Positions 51,944 through 63,777 of a stretch of DNA of 64,000 bases are shown piece by piece. How positions within the stretch are numbered: position 1 is the first letter of the stretch; each line of letters opens with the position of its first letter. This DNA is from Butyrivibrio hungatei NK4A153 (GTDB lineage Bacteria > Bacillota > Clostridia > Lachnospirales > Lachnospiraceae): positions 1 to 64,000 of the forward strand of contig NZ_KE384198.1 in the NCBI RefSeq assembly GCF_000424465.1. The letters run 5' to 3'. A program made the translations under genes and the position numbers. The notes below the pieces were generated by a model. The model was not told the DNA's origin. It did not search any database and saw only the letters and a program-made list of their open reading frames with translations.

Positions 51944-54900
51944 TTATTCGTCTTCGGATACAGAAACTTCCTCGTCGAAATCATCATCACTGACAATTAC
52001 TTCGTCATCTAAATCTCTCTTCTTTTTCTTAAGAATGAGCTTCTCAGAATCTGCAAAGTTTGCGTCGGTATTAAGAGGAGTATTTCTATATCTCTTCATA
52101 CCTGTACCTGCAGGGATCAACTTACCGATAATAACGTTCTCTTTAAGTCCGATAAGTGGATCAACCTTTCCTTTGATAGCAGCATCCGTAAGAACCTTAG
52201 TTGTTTCCTGGAAGGAAGCAGCTGACAAGAATGAGTTTGTTGCAAGAGCTGCCTTTGTAATACCAAGTATTACCTGCTTGCCCTCTGCAGGTCTCTTTCC
52301 TTCAGATATAAGTGCTTCATTGCTGTCCTCAAAGTCAAGCACATCTACAAGTGTTCCGGGAAGGAAATCTGTATCTCCGCTCTCGTCGATTCTTACCTTC
52401 TTGAGCATCTGACGAACGATAACCTCGATATGCTTATCGCAGATATCAACACCCTGTAAGCGGTAAACTCTCTGAACCTCTCTTAAGAGGTAATCCTGTA
52501 CTGCACGGATTCCCTTGATCTTAAGAAGATCGTGAGGGTTAACTGAACCTTCAGTAAGTTCATCACCGGCTTCAATTGTTGTTCCGTCCTGAACCTTGAT
52601 ACGTGATCCGTAAGGGATGAGGTAAGCTTTTGACTCGCCGGTCTCATCATTTGTTACGATAACTTCACGCTTCTTCTTTGTATCTCTGATCTCAGCTCTT
52701 CCGTCAAGTTCTGAGATGATTGCAAGTCCCTTAGGCTTTCTTGCCTCGAACAACTCCTCTACACGGGGAAGACCCTGTGTGATATCGCCACCGGCAACAC
52801 CACCTGTATGGAATGTTCTCATGGTAAGCTGTGTACCGGGCTCACCGATTGACTGAGCAGCTATGATACCAACTGCCTCACCAACCTGTACTGCCTCACC
52901 TGTTGCCATGTTAGCACCGTAGCACTTAGCACAGATTCCGTTGTGTGACCGGCAAGTAAGGATTGTACGAATCTTAACTGCCTCAACAGGCTGTCCCTTA
53001 GCATTAACACCTACTGAAAGGATCTTAGCGGCACGGGAAGGAGTAATCATATGATTCTTCTTAACGATTACGTTTCCGTCCTTGTCCTTGATAGTCTCAC
53101 ATGAATATCTTCCTGTGATTCTGTCCTTCAAAGGCTCAATTGTCTCCTTACCATCCATGAATGCCTTAACTGTCATTCCGGGGATAACATCCTTATCGGC
53201 GCAGCAGTCAATGTCACGAATAATAAGTTCCTGTGATACGTCAACCATTCGACGTGTAAGGTATCCTGAATCGGCTGTTCTAAGAGCTGTATCTGACAGA
53301 CCCTTACGAGCACCGTGAGCTGACATAAAGTATTCCAAAACGTCAAGACCTTCACGGAAGTTTGACTTGATAGGAAGCTCGATAGTACGACCTGTTGTAT
53401 CAGCCATAAGTCCACGCATACCTGCGAGCTGCTTGATCTGCTGGTTACTACCACGGGCACCTGAGTCAGCCATCATGTAGATATTGTTGTACTTATCAAG
53501 ACCTGCAAGAAGCACATCTGTAAGTTCCTTATCGGTCTCCATCCAAGTATCAACAACTGCACGATAACGCTCTTCATCAGTGATAAGACCACGACGATAG
53601 TTTGTTGCGATCTTATCAACTGTAGCCTGTGCTTCATCAAGCATCTGCTGCTTCTGCGGAGGCACAGTCATATCAGCGATTGAAACGGTCATAGCTGCTC
53701 TTGTTGAGTAGTGATAACCTGTAGCCTTGATATTATCAAGAACCTCTGCTGTCGCGAATGTTCCGTGTGTATTGATCATAGCGGTAACAATCTGCTTAAG
53801 CTGCTTCTTACCAACCATGAAATCTACTTCAAGCTTAAATGCATTCTCAGGATTGCTTCTGTCTACAAATCCAAGATCCTGAGGAATGATCTCGTTAAAG
53901 AGGAATCTTCCGAGAGTTGACTCTACGATTCCGCTCTCAACTGTTCCGTCAGGCTTATTTCTCTCCATCCTGATCTTGATTCTGGTCTGCAATGTGCAGT
54001 ATCCGTTCTCATAAGCAAGAATTGCTTCGTCTACGCTCTTGAAGAACTTGCCTTCACCCATAGCACCGGGTCTTTCCTGTGTAAGATAGTAGATACCAAG
54101 TACCATATCCTGTGTAGGAACGTTTACAGGGCCACCATCTGAAGGCTTAAGCAAGTTATTAGGTGAGAGCATAAGGAATCTACACTCAGCCTGTGCCTCT
54201 ACTGAAAGAGGAAGGTGTACAGCCATCTGGTCACCGTCGAAGTCGGCGTTGAAAGGTGTACATACAAGAGGATGAAGCTTAATAGCCTTACCTTCTACAA
54301 GGATAGGCTCGAAAGCCTGAATACCAAGTCTGTGAAGTGTGGGAGCACGGTTAAGCATAACGGGGTGCTCTTTGATAACATCCTCAAGTACATCCCATAC
54401 CTGCTCATCAAGTCTCTCAACAAGCTTCTTGGCATTCTTTATGTTCTGTGAAATTCCTCTGGAAACAAGTTCTTTCATAACGAAAGGCTTGAAAAGCTCG
54501 ATAGCCATTTCCTTAGGAAGTCCACACTGATAAATCTTAAGTTCAGGTCCTACTACAATAACTGAACGTCCTGAATAGTCAACACGCTTACCGAGGAGGT
54601 TCTGACGGAATCTTCCGGACTTACCCTTAAGCATATCTGAAAGTGACTTAAGCGCTCTGTTTCCGGGTCCTGTAACAGGTCTTCCTCTTCTTCCGTTATC
54701 GATGAGGGCATCAACAGCTTCCTGAAGCATTCTCTTCTCGTTGCGAACGATGATATCAGGTGCACCGAGATCAAGAAGTCTCTTAAGTCTGTTGTTTCTG
54801 TTAATAATTCTTCTGTAAAGATCGTTAAGATCTGATGTAGCAAAACGTCCACCGTCAAGCTGTACCATGGGGCGAAGATCCGGAGGGATTACAGGAATGC

Positions 54901-55678
54901 AATCCATGATCATCCATGCAGGAAGGTTTCCTGACTCTCTGAAGGCTTCTACAACCTCGAGACGCTTGATGATTCTTGTTCTCTTCTGTCCGCTGGAAGT
55001 ATCAAGGCCTTCCTTAAGCTCCTGATACTCTTTTTCAAGATCGATATCAAGGAGAAGCTCTTTTATAGCCTCGGCACCCATTCCTGCACGGAACTTAGGG
55101 CCCCACTCCTCTCTCGCATCCTGATATTCTTTCTCTGAAAGTACCTGCTTGTACTCAAGTGTTGTCTCACCGGGATCAAGCACTATGTAAGAAGCAAAGT
55201 ACAATACCTTCTCAAGTACACGGGGTGAAAGATCAAGAATAAGTCCCATTCTGCTGGGGATACCCTTGAAGTACCAGATATGTGATACAGGAGCTGCAAG
55301 CTCGATGTATCCCATTCTTTCACGACGTACACTGCTCTTTGTGATCTCTACGCCACAACGGTCGCAGACAACACCCTTATATCTAATCTTCTTGTACTTA
55401 CCGCAGTGACATTCCCAATCCTTGGTAGGTCCAAAAATTCTTTCACAGAACAGACCGTCTCTTTCAGGCTTTAATGTTCTGTAGTTAATTGTTTCAGGCT
55501 TGGTAACTTCTCCGCTCTTGGGATCGTTATCAATTCTATGAGCCCAGCTTCTGATCTTCTCAGGAGAAGCAAGACCAATCTTGATTGAGTCGAAAGTCAT
55601 CGGCTGATAGGTCTGCTGCTGGGTTGTTCTTCCACTTGAAGCCTCATTTATTGCTTTATTCATTGTTGAATCAGACAT
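51944..55678 (-). CDS. rpoC: DNA-directed RNA polymerase subunit beta'
   Basis: Catalytic subunit with the clamp and active-site magnesium. The zinc ribbon [20 protein letters not shown] is near residue 75, the catalytic motif [16 protein letters not shown] near residue 470, and the second zinc site uses [13 protein letters not shown]. Trigger-loop region ends with [20 protein letters not shown]. It has 1244 residues; the C-terminus is an acidic tail ([20 protein letters not shown]). It follows rpoB by 38 bp. Confidence 0.99.
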   Translation of the reverse strand: MSDSTMNKAINEASSGRTTQQQTYQPMTFDSIKIGLASPEKIRSWAHRIDNDPKSGEVTKPETINYRTLKPERDGLFCERIFGPTKDWECHCGKYKKIRYKGVVCDRCGVEITKSSVRRERMGYIELAAPVSHIWYFKGIPSRMGLILDLSPRVLEKVLYFASYIVLDPGETTLEYKQVLSEKEYQDAREEWGPKFRAGMGAEAIKELLLDIDLEKEYQELKEGLDTSSGQKRTRIIKRLEVVEAFRESGNLPAWMIMDCIPVIPPDLRPMVQLDGGRFATSDLNDLYRRIINRNNRLKRLLDLGAPDIIVRNEKRMLQEAVDALIDNGRRGRPVTGPGNRALKSLSDMLKGKSGRFRQNLLGKRVDYSGRSVIVVGPELKIYQCGLPKEMAIELFKPFVMKELVSRGISQNIKNAKKLVERLDEQVWDVLEDVIKEHPVMLNRAPTLHRLGIQAFEPILVEGKAIKLHPLVCTPFNADFDGDQMAVHLPLSVEAQAECRFLMLSPNNLLKPSDGGPVNVPTQDMVLGIYYLTQERPGAMGEGKFFKSVDEAILAYENGYCTLQTRIKIRMERNKPDGTVESGIVESTLGRFLFNEIIPQDLGFVDRSNPENAFKLEVDFMVGKKQLKQIVTAMINTHGTFATAEVLDNIKATGYHYSTRAAMTVSIADMTVPPQKQQMLDEAQATVDKIATNYRRGLITDEERYRAVVDTWMETDKELTDVLLAGLDKYNNIYMMADSGARGSNQQIKQLAGMRGLMADTTGRTIELPIKSNFREGLDVLEYFMSAHGARKGLSDTALRTADSGYLTRRMVDVSQELIIRDIDCCADKDVIPGMTVKAFMDGKETIEPLKDRITGRYSCETIKDKDGNVIVKKNHMITPSRAAKILSVGVNAKGQPVEAVKIRTILTCRSHNGICAKCYGANMATGEAVQVGEAVGIIAAQSIGEPGTQLTMRTFHTGGVAGGDITQGLPRVEELFEARKPKGLAIISELDGRAEIRDTKKKREVIVTNDETGESKAYLIPYGSRIKVQDGTTIEAGDELTEGSVNPHDLLKIKGIRAVQDYLLREVQRVYRLQGVDICDKHIEVIVRQMLKKVRIDESGDTDFLPGTLVDVLDFEDSNEALISEGKRPAEGKQVILGITKAALATNSFLSAASFQETTKVLTDAAIKGKVDPLIGLKENVIIGKLIPAGTGMKRYRNTPLNTDANFADSEKLILKKKKRDLDDEVIVSDDDFDEEVSVSEDE

Positions 55679-55716
55679 TCGTAACCTCTTTTCTTTGCTT
55701 TGTTAGTTACTGCAAA

Positions 55717-58700
55717 TCACTCGTCATCAGATGCATCGCCAAAATCATCAAAACTGTCATCTGAATCAAAGTTTCCGGAATCCTCAACTTCCGATACAAG
55801 TTCACCACTTTCATCGAAACGCTGCTGTGTATATCCGTTTGCCTCAAATGATTCCTGTCCATAGTCACGACCTGCGTTATCGCCTTCGATCTCTGTGCGA
55901 TAATCAGAATCTGTATAATCAACGCTCTCTTTGATTTCAACTTCTGTGTTGTCTTCGCGAAGAACTTTGATGTCAAGTCCGAGTGACTGAAGCTCCTTCA
56001 AGAGAACCTTGAATGACTCAGGTACTCCGGGTTCAGGAATATTGTCACCCTTGATAATAGCTTCATATGTCTTAACACGTCCTACAACATCATCAGACTT
56101 AACTGTAAGAATCTCCTGCAATGTGTATGCAGCACCGTATGCTTCCAGCGCCCAAACTTCCATCTCACCGAAACGCTGTCCACCGAACTGAGCTTTACCA
56201 CCCAGAGGCTGCTGTGTAACAAGTGAGTAAGGACCTGTTGAACGAGCATGGATCTTATCGTCAACCAGGTGATGGAGCTTAAGGTAATGCATGTGTCCGA
56301 TTGTTGTCGGGCTGTCGAACTTCTGACCTGTTCTACCGTCACGAAGCTGAACTTTTCCGTCCGATCTGATCGGAACACCCTTCCAAAGCTCTCTGTGATC
56401 CCTGTTCTCATATAAGTAATCCATGATCTCAGGAACAACAATATCTTTGTACTTAGCTTCAAAGTCTTCCCATGAGCTGTTAACGTAATCGTTAGCCATC
56501 TCAAGAGTATTCTGAATATCTATCTCGTTAGCACCGTCGAAAATAGGTGTTGCGATGTTAAATCCAAGTGCCTTAGCAGCAAGTGAAAGGTGAATCTCGA
56601 GGACCTGTCCGATATTCATACGGGAAGGAACGCCGAGAGGGTTAAGCACGATGTCGAGAGGTCTGCCGTTAGGAAGATAAGGCATATCCTCGATAGGAAG
56701 TACGCGGGAAACGACACCCTTGTTACCGTGACGTCCGGCCATCTTATCACCTACGGAAATCTTTCTCTTCTGTGCTATATAGATACGAACTGCCTGGTTA
56801 ACACCGGGTGAAAGCTCATCTCCGTTCTCTCTTGTAAATACCTTCGCATCAACGATGATACCGTACTCACCGTGAGGAACCTTAAGAGATGTATCCCTTA
56901 CTTCTCTTGCCTTCTCACCGAAGATTGCTCTAAGGAGTCTCTCTTCAGCTGTAAGCTCTGTTTCTCCCTTAGGAGTAACCTTACCCACAAGGATATCACC
57001 TGCACGAACCTCAGCACCGATACGGATAATTCCGCGATCATCAAGATCCTTGAGTGCGTCATCACCGACACCGGGAACGTCTCTTGTAATCTCTTCAGGT
57101 CCAAGCTTGGTCTCACGAGCTTCTGCTTCATATTCTTCGATATGTACAGATGTGAATACATCGTCACGTACAAGTCTCTCTGAAAGAAGAACAGCATCCT
57201 CGTAGTTATAACCTTCCCAAGTCATGAAACCGATAAGAGGGTTCTTACCGAGTCCGAGTTCTCCCTGTGAAGTTGAAGGACCGTCGGCAATAACCTGTCC
57301 TGCTTCAACATGGTCGCCCTTAAATACGATAGGTCTCTGGTTGTAGCAGTTACTCTGGTTAGATCTCTGGAACTTAATAAGATGGAATTCTTCTTTTTCT
57401 CCATCATCATATGTCATCTGAATAAGCTTACTGTCAACAAAGTCAACAGTTCCGGCTTTTCTTGCGACTACGCAGACACCTGAGTCAACAGCTGCCTTAC
57501 GCTCCATTCCTGTTCCTACTGCAGGAGCTTCTGTTGTAAGAAGCGGCACCGCCTGACGCTGCATGTTTGATCCCATGAGGGCACGGTTAGCATCGTCGTT
57601 CTCAAGGAAAGGAATAAGTGCTGTAGCTACTGAGAATACCATTCTCGGAGACACGTCCATGTACTCAAATGCAGTCTTAGGATATGCTGATGTCTCCTCT
57701 CTGTAACGACCGGAAACTGTGTTGTTCTTAAAGTATCCGTTTTCGTCAAGAGGTGTATTAGCCTGAGCTACATGATAATTATCTTCTTCATCTGCTGTAA
57801 GGTATTCAACCTCGTCAGTTACTCTGGGATTTTCAGGATCTGACTGGTCTACTTTACGGTATGGAGCCTCAACGAAACCATAATCATTAACTCTTGCATA
57901 ACTTGCGAGTGAGTTGATAAGACCGATGTTAGGTCCTTCAGGTGTCTCGATAGGGCACATACGTCCATAGTGTGTATAGTGTACGTCTCGAACCTCGAAT
58001 CCGGCTCTGTCTCTTGAAAGACCACCGGGTCCCAAAGCTGAAAGACGTCTCTTATGTGTAAGCTCACCAAGAGGGTTGTTCTGGTCCATGAACTGTGAAA
58101 GCTGTGATGAACCAAAGAATTCCTTAACAGCTGCCTGTACAGGCTTAATGTTGATAAGGATCTGAGGAGAAACTTCCTCTGTATCATGAGTTGTCATTCT
58201 CTCACGAACAACTCTCTCAAGTCTTGAAAGACCGATACGATACTGATTCTGAAGAAGCTCACCTACGCAGCGGATACGTCTGTTGCCCAAGTGATCGATA
58301 TCATCGTCATTACCGATACCGTATTCAAGGTTGATGTTATAGTTGATAGAAGCAATGATGTCTTCTCTTGTAATGTGCTTGGGAACAAGCTCATGCACAC
58401 GCTTCTTGATTGTCTCAGCAAGGCCCTCGGGATCGTTCTTTGCTGTATACTCATCAAGAATTTCTTTAAGAACAGGATAATAAACATCCTCATTGATTCC
58501 GAGTTCAGCGGGGTCGCACTCAATGAAGTGTGTAATATCAACCATCATGTTTGAAAGAACCTTAACATTGCGCTCTTCCTCCTGAAGGTATACATAAGGA
58601 ATAGCACAGTTCTGGATCTCTGTTGCAAGTGCGCGGTCAACCTTAGTACCTGCAGATGCGATCATCTCACCTGTAAGCTCGTCAACTACGTCCTGTGCAA

Positions 58701-59595
58701 GCACATGATCATTAATTCTGTTCTTGAAATGAAGTTTCTTATTAAACTTATATCTTCCTACCTTAGCAAGGTCATATCTTCTTGAATCGAAGAACATTGC
58801 ATTGATAAGACTCTCTGCACTCTCTACTGAAAGAGGCTCGCCGGGACGGATTTTTCTGTACAGTTCAAGAAGGCCGCTCTGATAATCTGATGAAGCGTCC
58901 TTAGAAAAGCTTCCCTGAATCTTGGGCTCATCACCAAAGAGTTCGAGAATTTCTTCATTTGTACCTATTCCGAGAGCTCTGATAAGAACTGTTACGGGAA
59001 CCTTTCTGGTTCTGTCAACTCTCGCGTAGAATACGTCGTTGGAGTCTGTTTCATACTCAAGCCATGCACCTCTGTTAGGAATAACAGTACATGCTATAAG
59101 TTCCTTTCCAACCTTATCGTATGTGATATCGTAGTAGATACCGGGGGAACGTACCAACTGACTGACTATAACTCGCTCGGCTCCGTTGATAACGAACGTG
59201 CCCGTCGCAGTCATAAGAGGAAGGTCGCCCATAAATATTTCATGTTCCGTAAATTCGTTCTTTTCCTTGTTGTGAAGGCGAACCTTTACCTTTAAAGGTG
59301 CAGCAAATGTTGCATCTCTCTCCTTGCACTTCTCAATCGTATTCTTATTTTTGTCAATCTCATCCTCACAAAGCTTGAAATCAACAAATTCCAGACTGAG
59401 TTTGCCACTGTAGTCCTCAATAGGAGAGATATCGTCAAAGACTTCTTTCAAGCCTTCGTCGAGAAACCACTGATAGGAATTCTTCTGAACTTCAATCAGG
59501 TTTGGCATCTCCAGGACTTCCTTCTGGCGCTGGAAGCTCATTCGGATGTTCTTACCAGAGCCGGTAGGATGTAATCTGTTTTTTTCCATTGACAT
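55717..59595 (-). CDS. rpoB: DNA-directed RNA polymerase subunit beta
   Basis: Second catalytic subunit. The rifampicin-binding region is intact: [20 protein letters not shown] then [20 protein letters not shown], with the wild-type Asp, His and Ser. Later blocks are [36 protein letters not shown] and [15 protein letters not shown]. It has 1292 residues because of an acidic C-terminal extension of about 60 residues ([14 protein letters not shown] at the end). It has its own promoter upstream. Confidence 0.99.
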   Translation of the reverse strand: MSMEKNRLHPTGSGKNIRMSFQRQKEVLEMPNLIEVQKNSYQWFLDEGLKEVFDDISPIEDYSGKLSLEFVDFKLCEDEIDKNKNTIEKCKERDATFAAPLKVKVRLHNKEKNEFTEHEIFMGDLPLMTATGTFVINGAERVIVSQLVRSPGIYYDITYDKVGKELIACTVIPNRGAWLEYETDSNDVFYARVDRTRKVPVTVLIRALGIGTNEEILELFGDEPKIQGSFSKDASSDYQSGLLELYRKIRPGEPLSVESAESLINAMFFDSRRYDLAKVGRYKFNKKLHFKNRINDHVLAQDVVDELTGEMIASAGTKVDRALATEIQNCAIPYVYLQEEERNVKVLSNMMVDITHFIECDPAELGINEDVYYPVLKEILDEYTAKNDPEGLAETIKKRVHELVPKHITREDIIASINYNINLEYGIGNDDDIDHLGNRRIRCVGELLQNQYRIGLSRLERVVRERMTTHDTEEVSPQILINIKPVQAAVKEFFGSSQLSQFMDQNNPLGELTHKRRLSALGPGGLSRDRAGFEVRDVHYTHYGRMCPIETPEGPNIGLINSLASYARVNDYGFVEAPYRKVDQSDPENPRVTDEVEYLTADEEDNYHVAQANTPLDENGYFKNNTVSGRYREETSAYPKTAFEYMDVSPRMVFSVATALIPFLENDDANRALMGSNMQRQAVPLLTTEAPAVGTGMERKAAVDSGVCVVARKAGTVDFVDSKLIQMTYDDGEKEEFHLIKFQRSNQSNCYNQRPIVFKGDHVEAGQVIADGPSTSQGELGLGKNPLIGFMTWEGYNYEDAVLLSERLVRDDVFTSVHIEEYEAEARETKLGPEEITRDVPGVGDDALKDLDDRGIIRIGAEVRAGDILVGKVTPKGETELTAEERLLRAIFGEKAREVRDTSLKVPHGEYGIIVDAKVFTRENGDELSPGVNQAVRIYIAQKRKISVGDKMAGRHGNKGVVSRVLPIEDMPYLPNGRPLDIVLNPLGVPSRMNIGQVLEIHLSLAAKALGFNIATPIFDGANEIDIQNTLEMANDYVNSSWEDFEAKYKDIVVPEIMDYLYENRDHRELWKGVPIRSDGKVQLRDGRTGQKFDSPTTIGHMHYLKLHHLVDDKIHARSTGPYSLVTQQPLGGKAQFGGQRFGEMEVWALEAYGAAYTLQEILTVKSDDVVGRVKTYEAIIKGDNIPEPGVPESFKVLLKELQSLGLDIKVLREDNTEVEIKESVDYTDSDYRTEIEGDNAGRDYGQESFEANGYTQQRFDESGELVSEVEDSGNFDSDDSFDDFGDASDDE

Positions 59596-59889
59596 TCACC
59601 CCGTTCTTTAAGTTTTTTTGATATTGATAAAGACTCTTACCTGCAAGACAGTATAAAAATGCACAGTAAGACACACTACACCATAATAGTGCATCATCCA
59701 TTGTACTTCTATAGAAACTTCATGTCAAGCAAAATTTAATATTTGCTTTCAGAAATTTTAGAAAATTTAGATTTTATGAAGCCTAAAGATTATCAGCTTC
59801 AGTAACAGAACCCTGAAAGAGCTGATTTAAAGAAAGTAAAAGACGGACTGCTTATAGCAATCCGCCTTTGAATTTGCATAAAAATCAAA
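59596..59889 (-). other. rplL-rpoB intergenic region
   Basis: About 294 bp. From the rplL end it holds a hairpin GGCGGATTGC/GCAGTCCGTC with TTTT on the minus strand (about 59847-59872), likely a partial terminator that lowers read-through from rplJL into rpoBC. The rpoBC promoter at 59700-59728 and a roughly 95-nt AT-rich leader follow. Confidence 0.75.
59700..59728 (-). promoter_or_regulatory. rpoBC promoter
   Basis: On the minus strand TTGACA, a 17-bp spacer and TACAAT, 105 bp upstream of rpoB. It lets rpoBC be transcribed apart from rplJL. Confidence 0.85.
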
Positions 59890-60264
59890 TTACTTAAGAG
59901 TAACCTTAGCGCCTTCAGCCTCAACCTTAGCCTTGATCTCATCAGCCTCAGCCTTTGAAGCGTTCTCCTTGATTACCTTAGGAGCGCCCTCTACGAGATC
60001 CTTTGCTTCCTTAAGTCCAAGACCTGTGATCTCACGAACAACCTTGATAACCTTAACCTTGTTAGCACCAACCTCTGTAAGCTCAACGTTGAACTCAGTC
60101 TTCTCTTCAGCACCTGCTGCGCCAGCGCCTGCTGCTGCAACTACTACTCCAGCTGCTGCAGATACACCGAACTCTTCCTCGCAAGCCTTTACAAGATCAT
60201 TTAATTCAAGAACTGTTAACTCTTTGATAGCATCAATAATTTCTGCTGTAGACAACTTTGCCAT
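59890..60264 (-). CDS. rplL: 50S ribosomal protein L7/L12
   Basis: bL12 stalk protein that recruits translation GTPases. N-terminal dimerisation part ([20 protein letters not shown]), Ala/Gly hinge ([19 protein letters not shown]) and C-terminal domain with [20 protein letters not shown] and [11 protein letters not shown]. It has 124 residues. It follows rplJ by 68 bp. Confidence 0.99.
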   Translation of the reverse strand: MAKLSTAEIIDAIKELTVLELNDLVKACEEEFGVSAAAGVVVAAAGAGAAGAEEKTEFNVELTEVGANKVKVIKVVREITGLGLKEAKDLVEGAPKVIKENASKAEADEIKAKVEAEGAKVTLK

Positions 60265-60332
60265 TTTTATACCTCCGTATAGTTTTATTCATAAATATTA
60301 TATGTTTCGTTTTTTACGAAGCCTTGCACAGA

Positions 60333-60911
60333 TTACTCTGCTGCAGGTGCTTCAGATGCAGCTTCCTCAGCTGCGGGTGCTTCAGCTGTTTCAGCCGGAG
60401 CAGCTTCCTCTGTTGCAGGAGCTTCCTCGCCACCCTTCTCTGCGATCTGCTTGATAACGCGAGCGAAGTTTGTGATAGGTGACTGCATAGAGCCAAGCAA
60501 CTTTGAAAGAAGAACATCCTTTGAAGGGATCTCAGCGATTTCTGTCATTGCTGCTGCGTCATAGAATTTACCTTCTATAACACCACCCTTAATCTCAAGG
60601 GCCTTAGCCTGCTTAGCGAAATCATAAAGGACACGTGCAGGTGCTGCAGGATCTGTTGTAGATACAGCCATTGCACTAGGTCCGTTGAGGAGATCTCCAA
60701 GCTGCTCGAAATCTGTTCCCTTGAACGCGAAGTTCATCATTGTGTTCTTATAAACCTTGTAAGTTACGCCTTCTTCACGAAGTTTCTTACGAAGTTCTGT
60801 ATCCTGCGCAACAGTAAGTCCGCGGTGATCTACAAGAACAACTGCCTGAGCATCTTTGATCTTCTCTGAAATCTCTTCAACTACAGGCTTTTTAAGTTCA
60901 ACCTTTGCCAT
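60333..60911 (-). CDS. rplJ: 50S ribosomal protein L10
   Basis: uL10, base of the stalk that binds L12 dimers and, when free, its own leader. Core VEEISEKIKDAQAVVLVDHR, GLTVAQDTELRKKLREEGV and SKLLGSMQSPITNFARVIK. It has 192 residues; after the core comes an Ala/Glu/Pro-rich tail of about 30 residues (EEAPATEEAAPAETAEAP). The L10 leader and attenuator precede it. Confidence 0.98.
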   Translation of the reverse strand: MAKVELKKPVVEEISEKIKDAQAVVLVDHRGLTVAQDTELRKKLREEGVTYKVYKNTMMNFAFKGTDFEQLGDLLNGPSAMAVSTTDPAAPARVLYDFAKQAKALEIKGGVIEGKFYDAAAMTEIAEIPSKDVLLSKLLGSMQSPITNFARVIKQIAEKGGEEAPATEEAAPAETAEAPAAEEAASEAPAAE

Positions 60912-60940
60912 TTTTTTACCTCCTTTTAGAATAAATTCCG

Positions 60941-60969
60941 AAAAAAAACTCTCGAAGACATCGAGAGTT
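60941..60969 (-). terminator. attenuator in the rplJ leader
   Basis: AACTCTCGA/TCGAGAGTT with TTTTTTTT on the minus strand, about 30 bp before the rplJ ATG. Its position after the L10-binding element fits regulated premature termination. Confidence 0.9.
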
Positions 60970-60974
60970 GAAAA

Positions 60975-61078
60975 GTCTGAAACTTTAACTTTTCCTCGGC
61001 AGGCGCTTGATAAACATTATGTTCTATAAATAGAACACCTGCTGTCTTCGGCTTAGTTCTGCGTTTCTACACAAAACC
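60975..61078 (-). promoter_or_regulatory. L10 leader RNA
   Basis: On the minus strand the pattern CCGAAGACAGCAGGTG, hairpin GTTCTAT-TT-ATAGAAC, AATGTTTATCAAGCG and CCTGCCGAGG matches the known ribosomal L10 leader, where AGCAGG pairs with CCTGC. Free L10(L12)4 is expected to bind it and lower rplJL expression. Confidence 0.88.
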
Positions 61079-61084
61079 TCATAT

Positions 61085-61113
61085 AATTTAACACAGATAA
61101 GCCGTATTGTCAA
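61085..61113 (-). promoter_or_regulatory. rplJL promoter
   Basis: On the minus strand TTGACA, a 17-bp spacer and TAAATT. The -35 begins three bases after the stop codon of the CapA-family gene. Confidence 0.8.
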
Positions 61114-61116
61114 CAC

Positions 61117-62361
61117 TTATTTGGGACTTATATTACCTTTTGCATCCATATTTATTCCGGGCGACATCGAACACATCGAATCCATGATACGTCTCTTCTC
61201 CTCTCCGCTTGCCGCAAAGACCGTACACCCCTGCTGAATTCCGGGGATAAACTGAAGATTGACGTTTCCGTCATTATGAATTGTGGCCTTCACCATGCAT
61301 GTATCCTGCGTTTTGGAAGTAAAAATGTAATTTCCCAAACTGTACACAACCGGAACACCGTTTACATAGTCGATCGGTTGAAGTATATGGGGGTGAGATC
61401 CGATTATAAGATTAGCTCCCGCATCTGCAATCTCTATTGCCTGATCTCTCTGAAGATAGTCTATTTCCGTTGTGCTCTCCGTTCCCCAATGTATAAACAC
61501 GACAACAAATGCATTCTTCTCTCTTGCTTCTCTGATTCTTTCAAGTAAAAGAGAATCATCAAGACATCTGAAAACTCCGGGAGACTCCCCCGTTGCACCC
61601 TTCGTATCGGGATTAGAAAGTCTCTCGATCTGCGTTGCGCAGATAATTGCTATCTTCATTCCGTTCTCAGTCAGATAATATATGGGATGCGAAGCTTCAT
61701 CAATATTTTTTCCCGCTCCGCCATAGATAACTCCCGCGTCATGAAGCGCTGTAAAAGAGTCCAAAAGAGCCTGCTCGCCATAATCATATGCATGATTATT
61801 TGCAAGTGATACCATATCAACGCCCATCTCATTCAAAACTTTTGTTGTCTCAGGCCTTGCCCTGAATGTATAAGTTTTTCCCTGAAGCGGCTCGCCGCCG
61901 TACGAATAAGGGAACTCATTATTGACGAGCATAAGATCAACATTTCTCATCTCGGAAAGAAGCTTTTTTCCAAAAACACCTCTCACAGAATCCCCATGTT
62001 TCTTGAAAGCTTCTCCGACTGCGTAATTGTCGTCAAAGAGAATATCTCCCGCAAAGCCGATAGTCACAGCATCCTTGTCTTTTGTCTTTATAGAATACGA
62101 GTATGCTTCATCGCCTTCGTATACTTCTGCAGCATTTCCTGCATTTTCATCTCCGGCAATTGCAGCATTTTTTGCCTGACCTGCTTCGGGTATAACATCC
62201 CATACCGAAAGAATACTCTCGGTATCACTCGACGATCCGTCGAATAAAGCAACTATTCCGATTACAAAAATCCCACTAAATACCACAATCAGGAATGTTG
62301 CCGCAAATGCGAACGATGCATTTCTTAAAGTTTTTGTGTTTTTAGCAAAATGTTGTTTCAT
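61117..62361 (-). CDS. CapA-family membrane-anchored phosphoesterase-like protein
   Basis: A 414-residue protein of the CapA/PgsA poly-gamma-glutamate group with a calcineurin-like metallophosphoesterase fold. One N-terminal membrane helix (about 18-40) is followed by an acidic linker. Family motifs are IGFAGDILFDDNYAVG, LMLVNNEFPYSYGG, VSLANNHAYDYGE, FIHWGTESTTE and IIGSHPHILQPIDYV. The rest of a pgs/cap operon is absent, so a poly-glutamate role is unproved. It is inserted between rplA and rplJ, which are adjacent in most bacteria, and ends right at the rplJ promoter. Confidence 0.88.
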   Translation of the reverse strand: MKQHFAKNTKTLRNASFAFAATFLIVVFSGIFVIGIVALFDGSSSDTESILSVWDVIPEAGQAKNAAIAGDENAGNAAEVYEGDEAYSYSIKTKDKDAVTIGFAGDILFDDNYAVGEAFKKHGDSVRGVFGKKLLSEMRNVDLMLVNNEFPYSYGGEPLQGKTYTFRARPETTKVLNEMGVDMVSLANNHAYDYGEQALLDSFTALHDAGVIYGGAGKNIDEASHPIYYLTENGMKIAIICATQIERLSNPDTKGATGESPGVFRCLDDSLLLERIREAREKNAFVVVFIHWGTESTTEIDYLQRDQAIEIADAGANLIIGSHPHILQPIDYVNGVPVVYSLGNYIFTSKTQDTCMVKATIHNDGNVNLQFIPGIQQGCTVFAASGEEKRRIMDSMCSMSPGINMDAKGNISPK

Positions 62362-62410
62362 AACAAAGAGTATACCACAATATATTGTTAGAGCAAAATA
62401 TCGAAAAGTC

Positions 62411-62456
62411 TGGGATTCTCACTAAGCTCGCCATGGCTCGCTAAGTGCTCTGCTCA
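62411..62456. repeat. dispersed palindromic repeat downstream of rplA
   Basis: CACTAAGCTCG-CCATGG-CTCGCTAAGTG, flanked by TGGGATTCT on the left and CTCTGCTCAAA on the right. It matches the unit between rplW and rplB and the half copy at the end of the MFS gene. It lies between the rplA terminator and the start of the CapA gene. Confidence 0.75.
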
Positions 62457-62487
62457 AAAAAAGAACGAGTCCTCAGACTCGTTCTTT
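62457..62487 (-). terminator. terminator after rplA
   Basis: AAAGAACGAGTC-TGAG-GACTCGTTCTTT followed by TTTT on the minus strand, 20 bp after the rplA stop. It separates rplKA from the CapA gene. Confidence 0.95.
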
Positions 62488-62506
62488 AATGTATTCAGTA
62501 TGTTTA

Positions 62507-63196
62507 TCAATACTTGTTTGCTACAACCTTTACGCCGGGGCCCATTGTTGTTGCAAGAGTGATGCTCTTGAGGTACTGACCCTTTACGGATGAAGGCTTA
62601 GCCTTTGCGATTGCATCCATAAGTGCGTTGAAGTTCTGCTCAAGCTGTTCCTCTGAGAAAGAAGCCTTTCCAACAGGAACATGAATGATGTTAGCCTTAT
62701 CAAGTCTGTACTCGATCTTACCGGCTTTGATATCATTAACAGCCTTAGTTACATCCATAGTAACTGTGCCTGCCTTAGGGTTAGGCATGAGACCCTTAGG
62801 TCCGAGAACCTTACCGAGACGTCCTACAACACCCATCATATCAGGTGTAGCAACTACAACGTCGAAATCAAGCCATCCTTCGTTCTGGATCTTAGGAATA
62901 AGTTCCTCTCCACCAACGAAATCTGCTCCGGCAGCCTGAGCCTCGTCAAGCTTTGTTCCCTTAGCAAATACAAGAACCTTAACAGTCTTACCTGTTCCGT
63001 TAGGAAGAACAACAGCGCCTCTGATCTGCTGATCAGCGTGACGGCTGTCACAACCTGTCTTGATATGAACTTCTACAGTTTCATCAAATTTAGCAGTTGC
63101 TGATTTCTTAACAAGAGCTATTGCATCAGCGGCTTCATACTGCTGTGTCTTATCAATAAGCTTAGCAGCTTCTAAGTATTTCTTTCCGTGTTTCAT
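62507..63196 (-). CDS. rplA: 50S ribosomal protein L1
   Basis: uL1, the mobile stalk protein that helps release E-site t[62 protein letters not shown] and [14 protein letters not shown] are standard. It has 229 residues. It follows rplK by 13 bp and ends at a strong terminator. Confidence 0.99.
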   Translation of the reverse strand: MKHGKKYLEAAKLIDKTQQYEAADAIALVKKSATAKFDETVEVHIKTGCDSRHADQQIRGAVVLPNGTGKTVKVLVFAKGTKLDEAQAAGADFVGGEELIPKIQNEGWLDFDVVVATPDMMGVVGRLGKVLGPKGLMPNPKAGTVTMDVTKAVNDIKAGKIEYRLDKANIIHVPVGKASFSEEQLEQNFNALMDAIAKAKPSSVKGQYLKSITLATTMGPGVKVVANKY

Positions 63197-63209
63197 CTCT
63201 CATCCTCCA

Positions 63210-63635
63210 TCAGTCTTCTACTACGATTCCCATACTACGTGCTGTTCCAGCGATCATGCTCATAGCAGCCTCGATATCAACAGCATTAAGGTCAGGCATC
63301 TTTGTCTCTGCAATCTTTCTAACTTCTTCCTTAGAAATAGTTGCAACCTTAGTCTTGTTAGGAACTCCTGAACCCTTCTGGATCTTAGCAGCTTTCTTAA
63401 GAAGAACTGCTGCAGGTGGAGTCTTTGTGATGAATGTGAAACTTCTGTCTGCATATACAGTGATAACTACAGGGATGATAACGTCACCCTTGTCTGCTGT
63501 ACGTGCGTTAAACTGCTTTGTGAATTCACCGATGTTTACACCGTGCTGACCAAGTGCGGGTCCAACCGGTGGTGCTGGTGTTGCTTTACCAGCCTGGATC
63601 TGTAACTTAATGTATCCTTCGACTTTCTTTGCCAT
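63210..63635 (-). CDS. rplK: 50S ribosomal protein L11
   Basis: uL11, at the GTPase-associated centre and the site of stringent response sensing by Rel. [39 protein letters not shown] and a C-terminal RNA-binding domain ending [12 protein letters not shown]. It has 141 residues. A 142-bp spacer separates it from nusG. Confidence 0.99.
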   Translation of the reverse strand: MAKKVEGYIKLQIQAGKATPAPPVGPALGQHGVNIGEFTKQFNARTADKGDVIIPVVITVYADRSFTFITKTPPAAVLLKKAAKIQKGSGVPNKTKVATISKEEVRKIAETKMPDLNAVDIEAAMSMIAGTARSMGIVVED

Positions 63636-63777
63636 TTTGGCACCTCCTGAAAATATGTGGTCGGCGCATCATCTCCTGGAAACGATGCTCCCACTCCAGT
63701 GACATGCCCCAAACAGGGCTATATATCCAAGCGCTCTCGCACTTAAATATCAAAAAATAAATGATCTGCTATACAAA
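63636..63777 (-). promoter_or_regulatory. nusG-rplK spacer, probable L11/L1 control region
   Basis: On the minus strand it contains GCGAGAGCGC, a GCATC/GATGC hairpin and CCTGTTTGGGG. Its position fits a leader for autogenous control of rplKA, but I could not match it to a known motif by eye. Confidence 0.35.
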
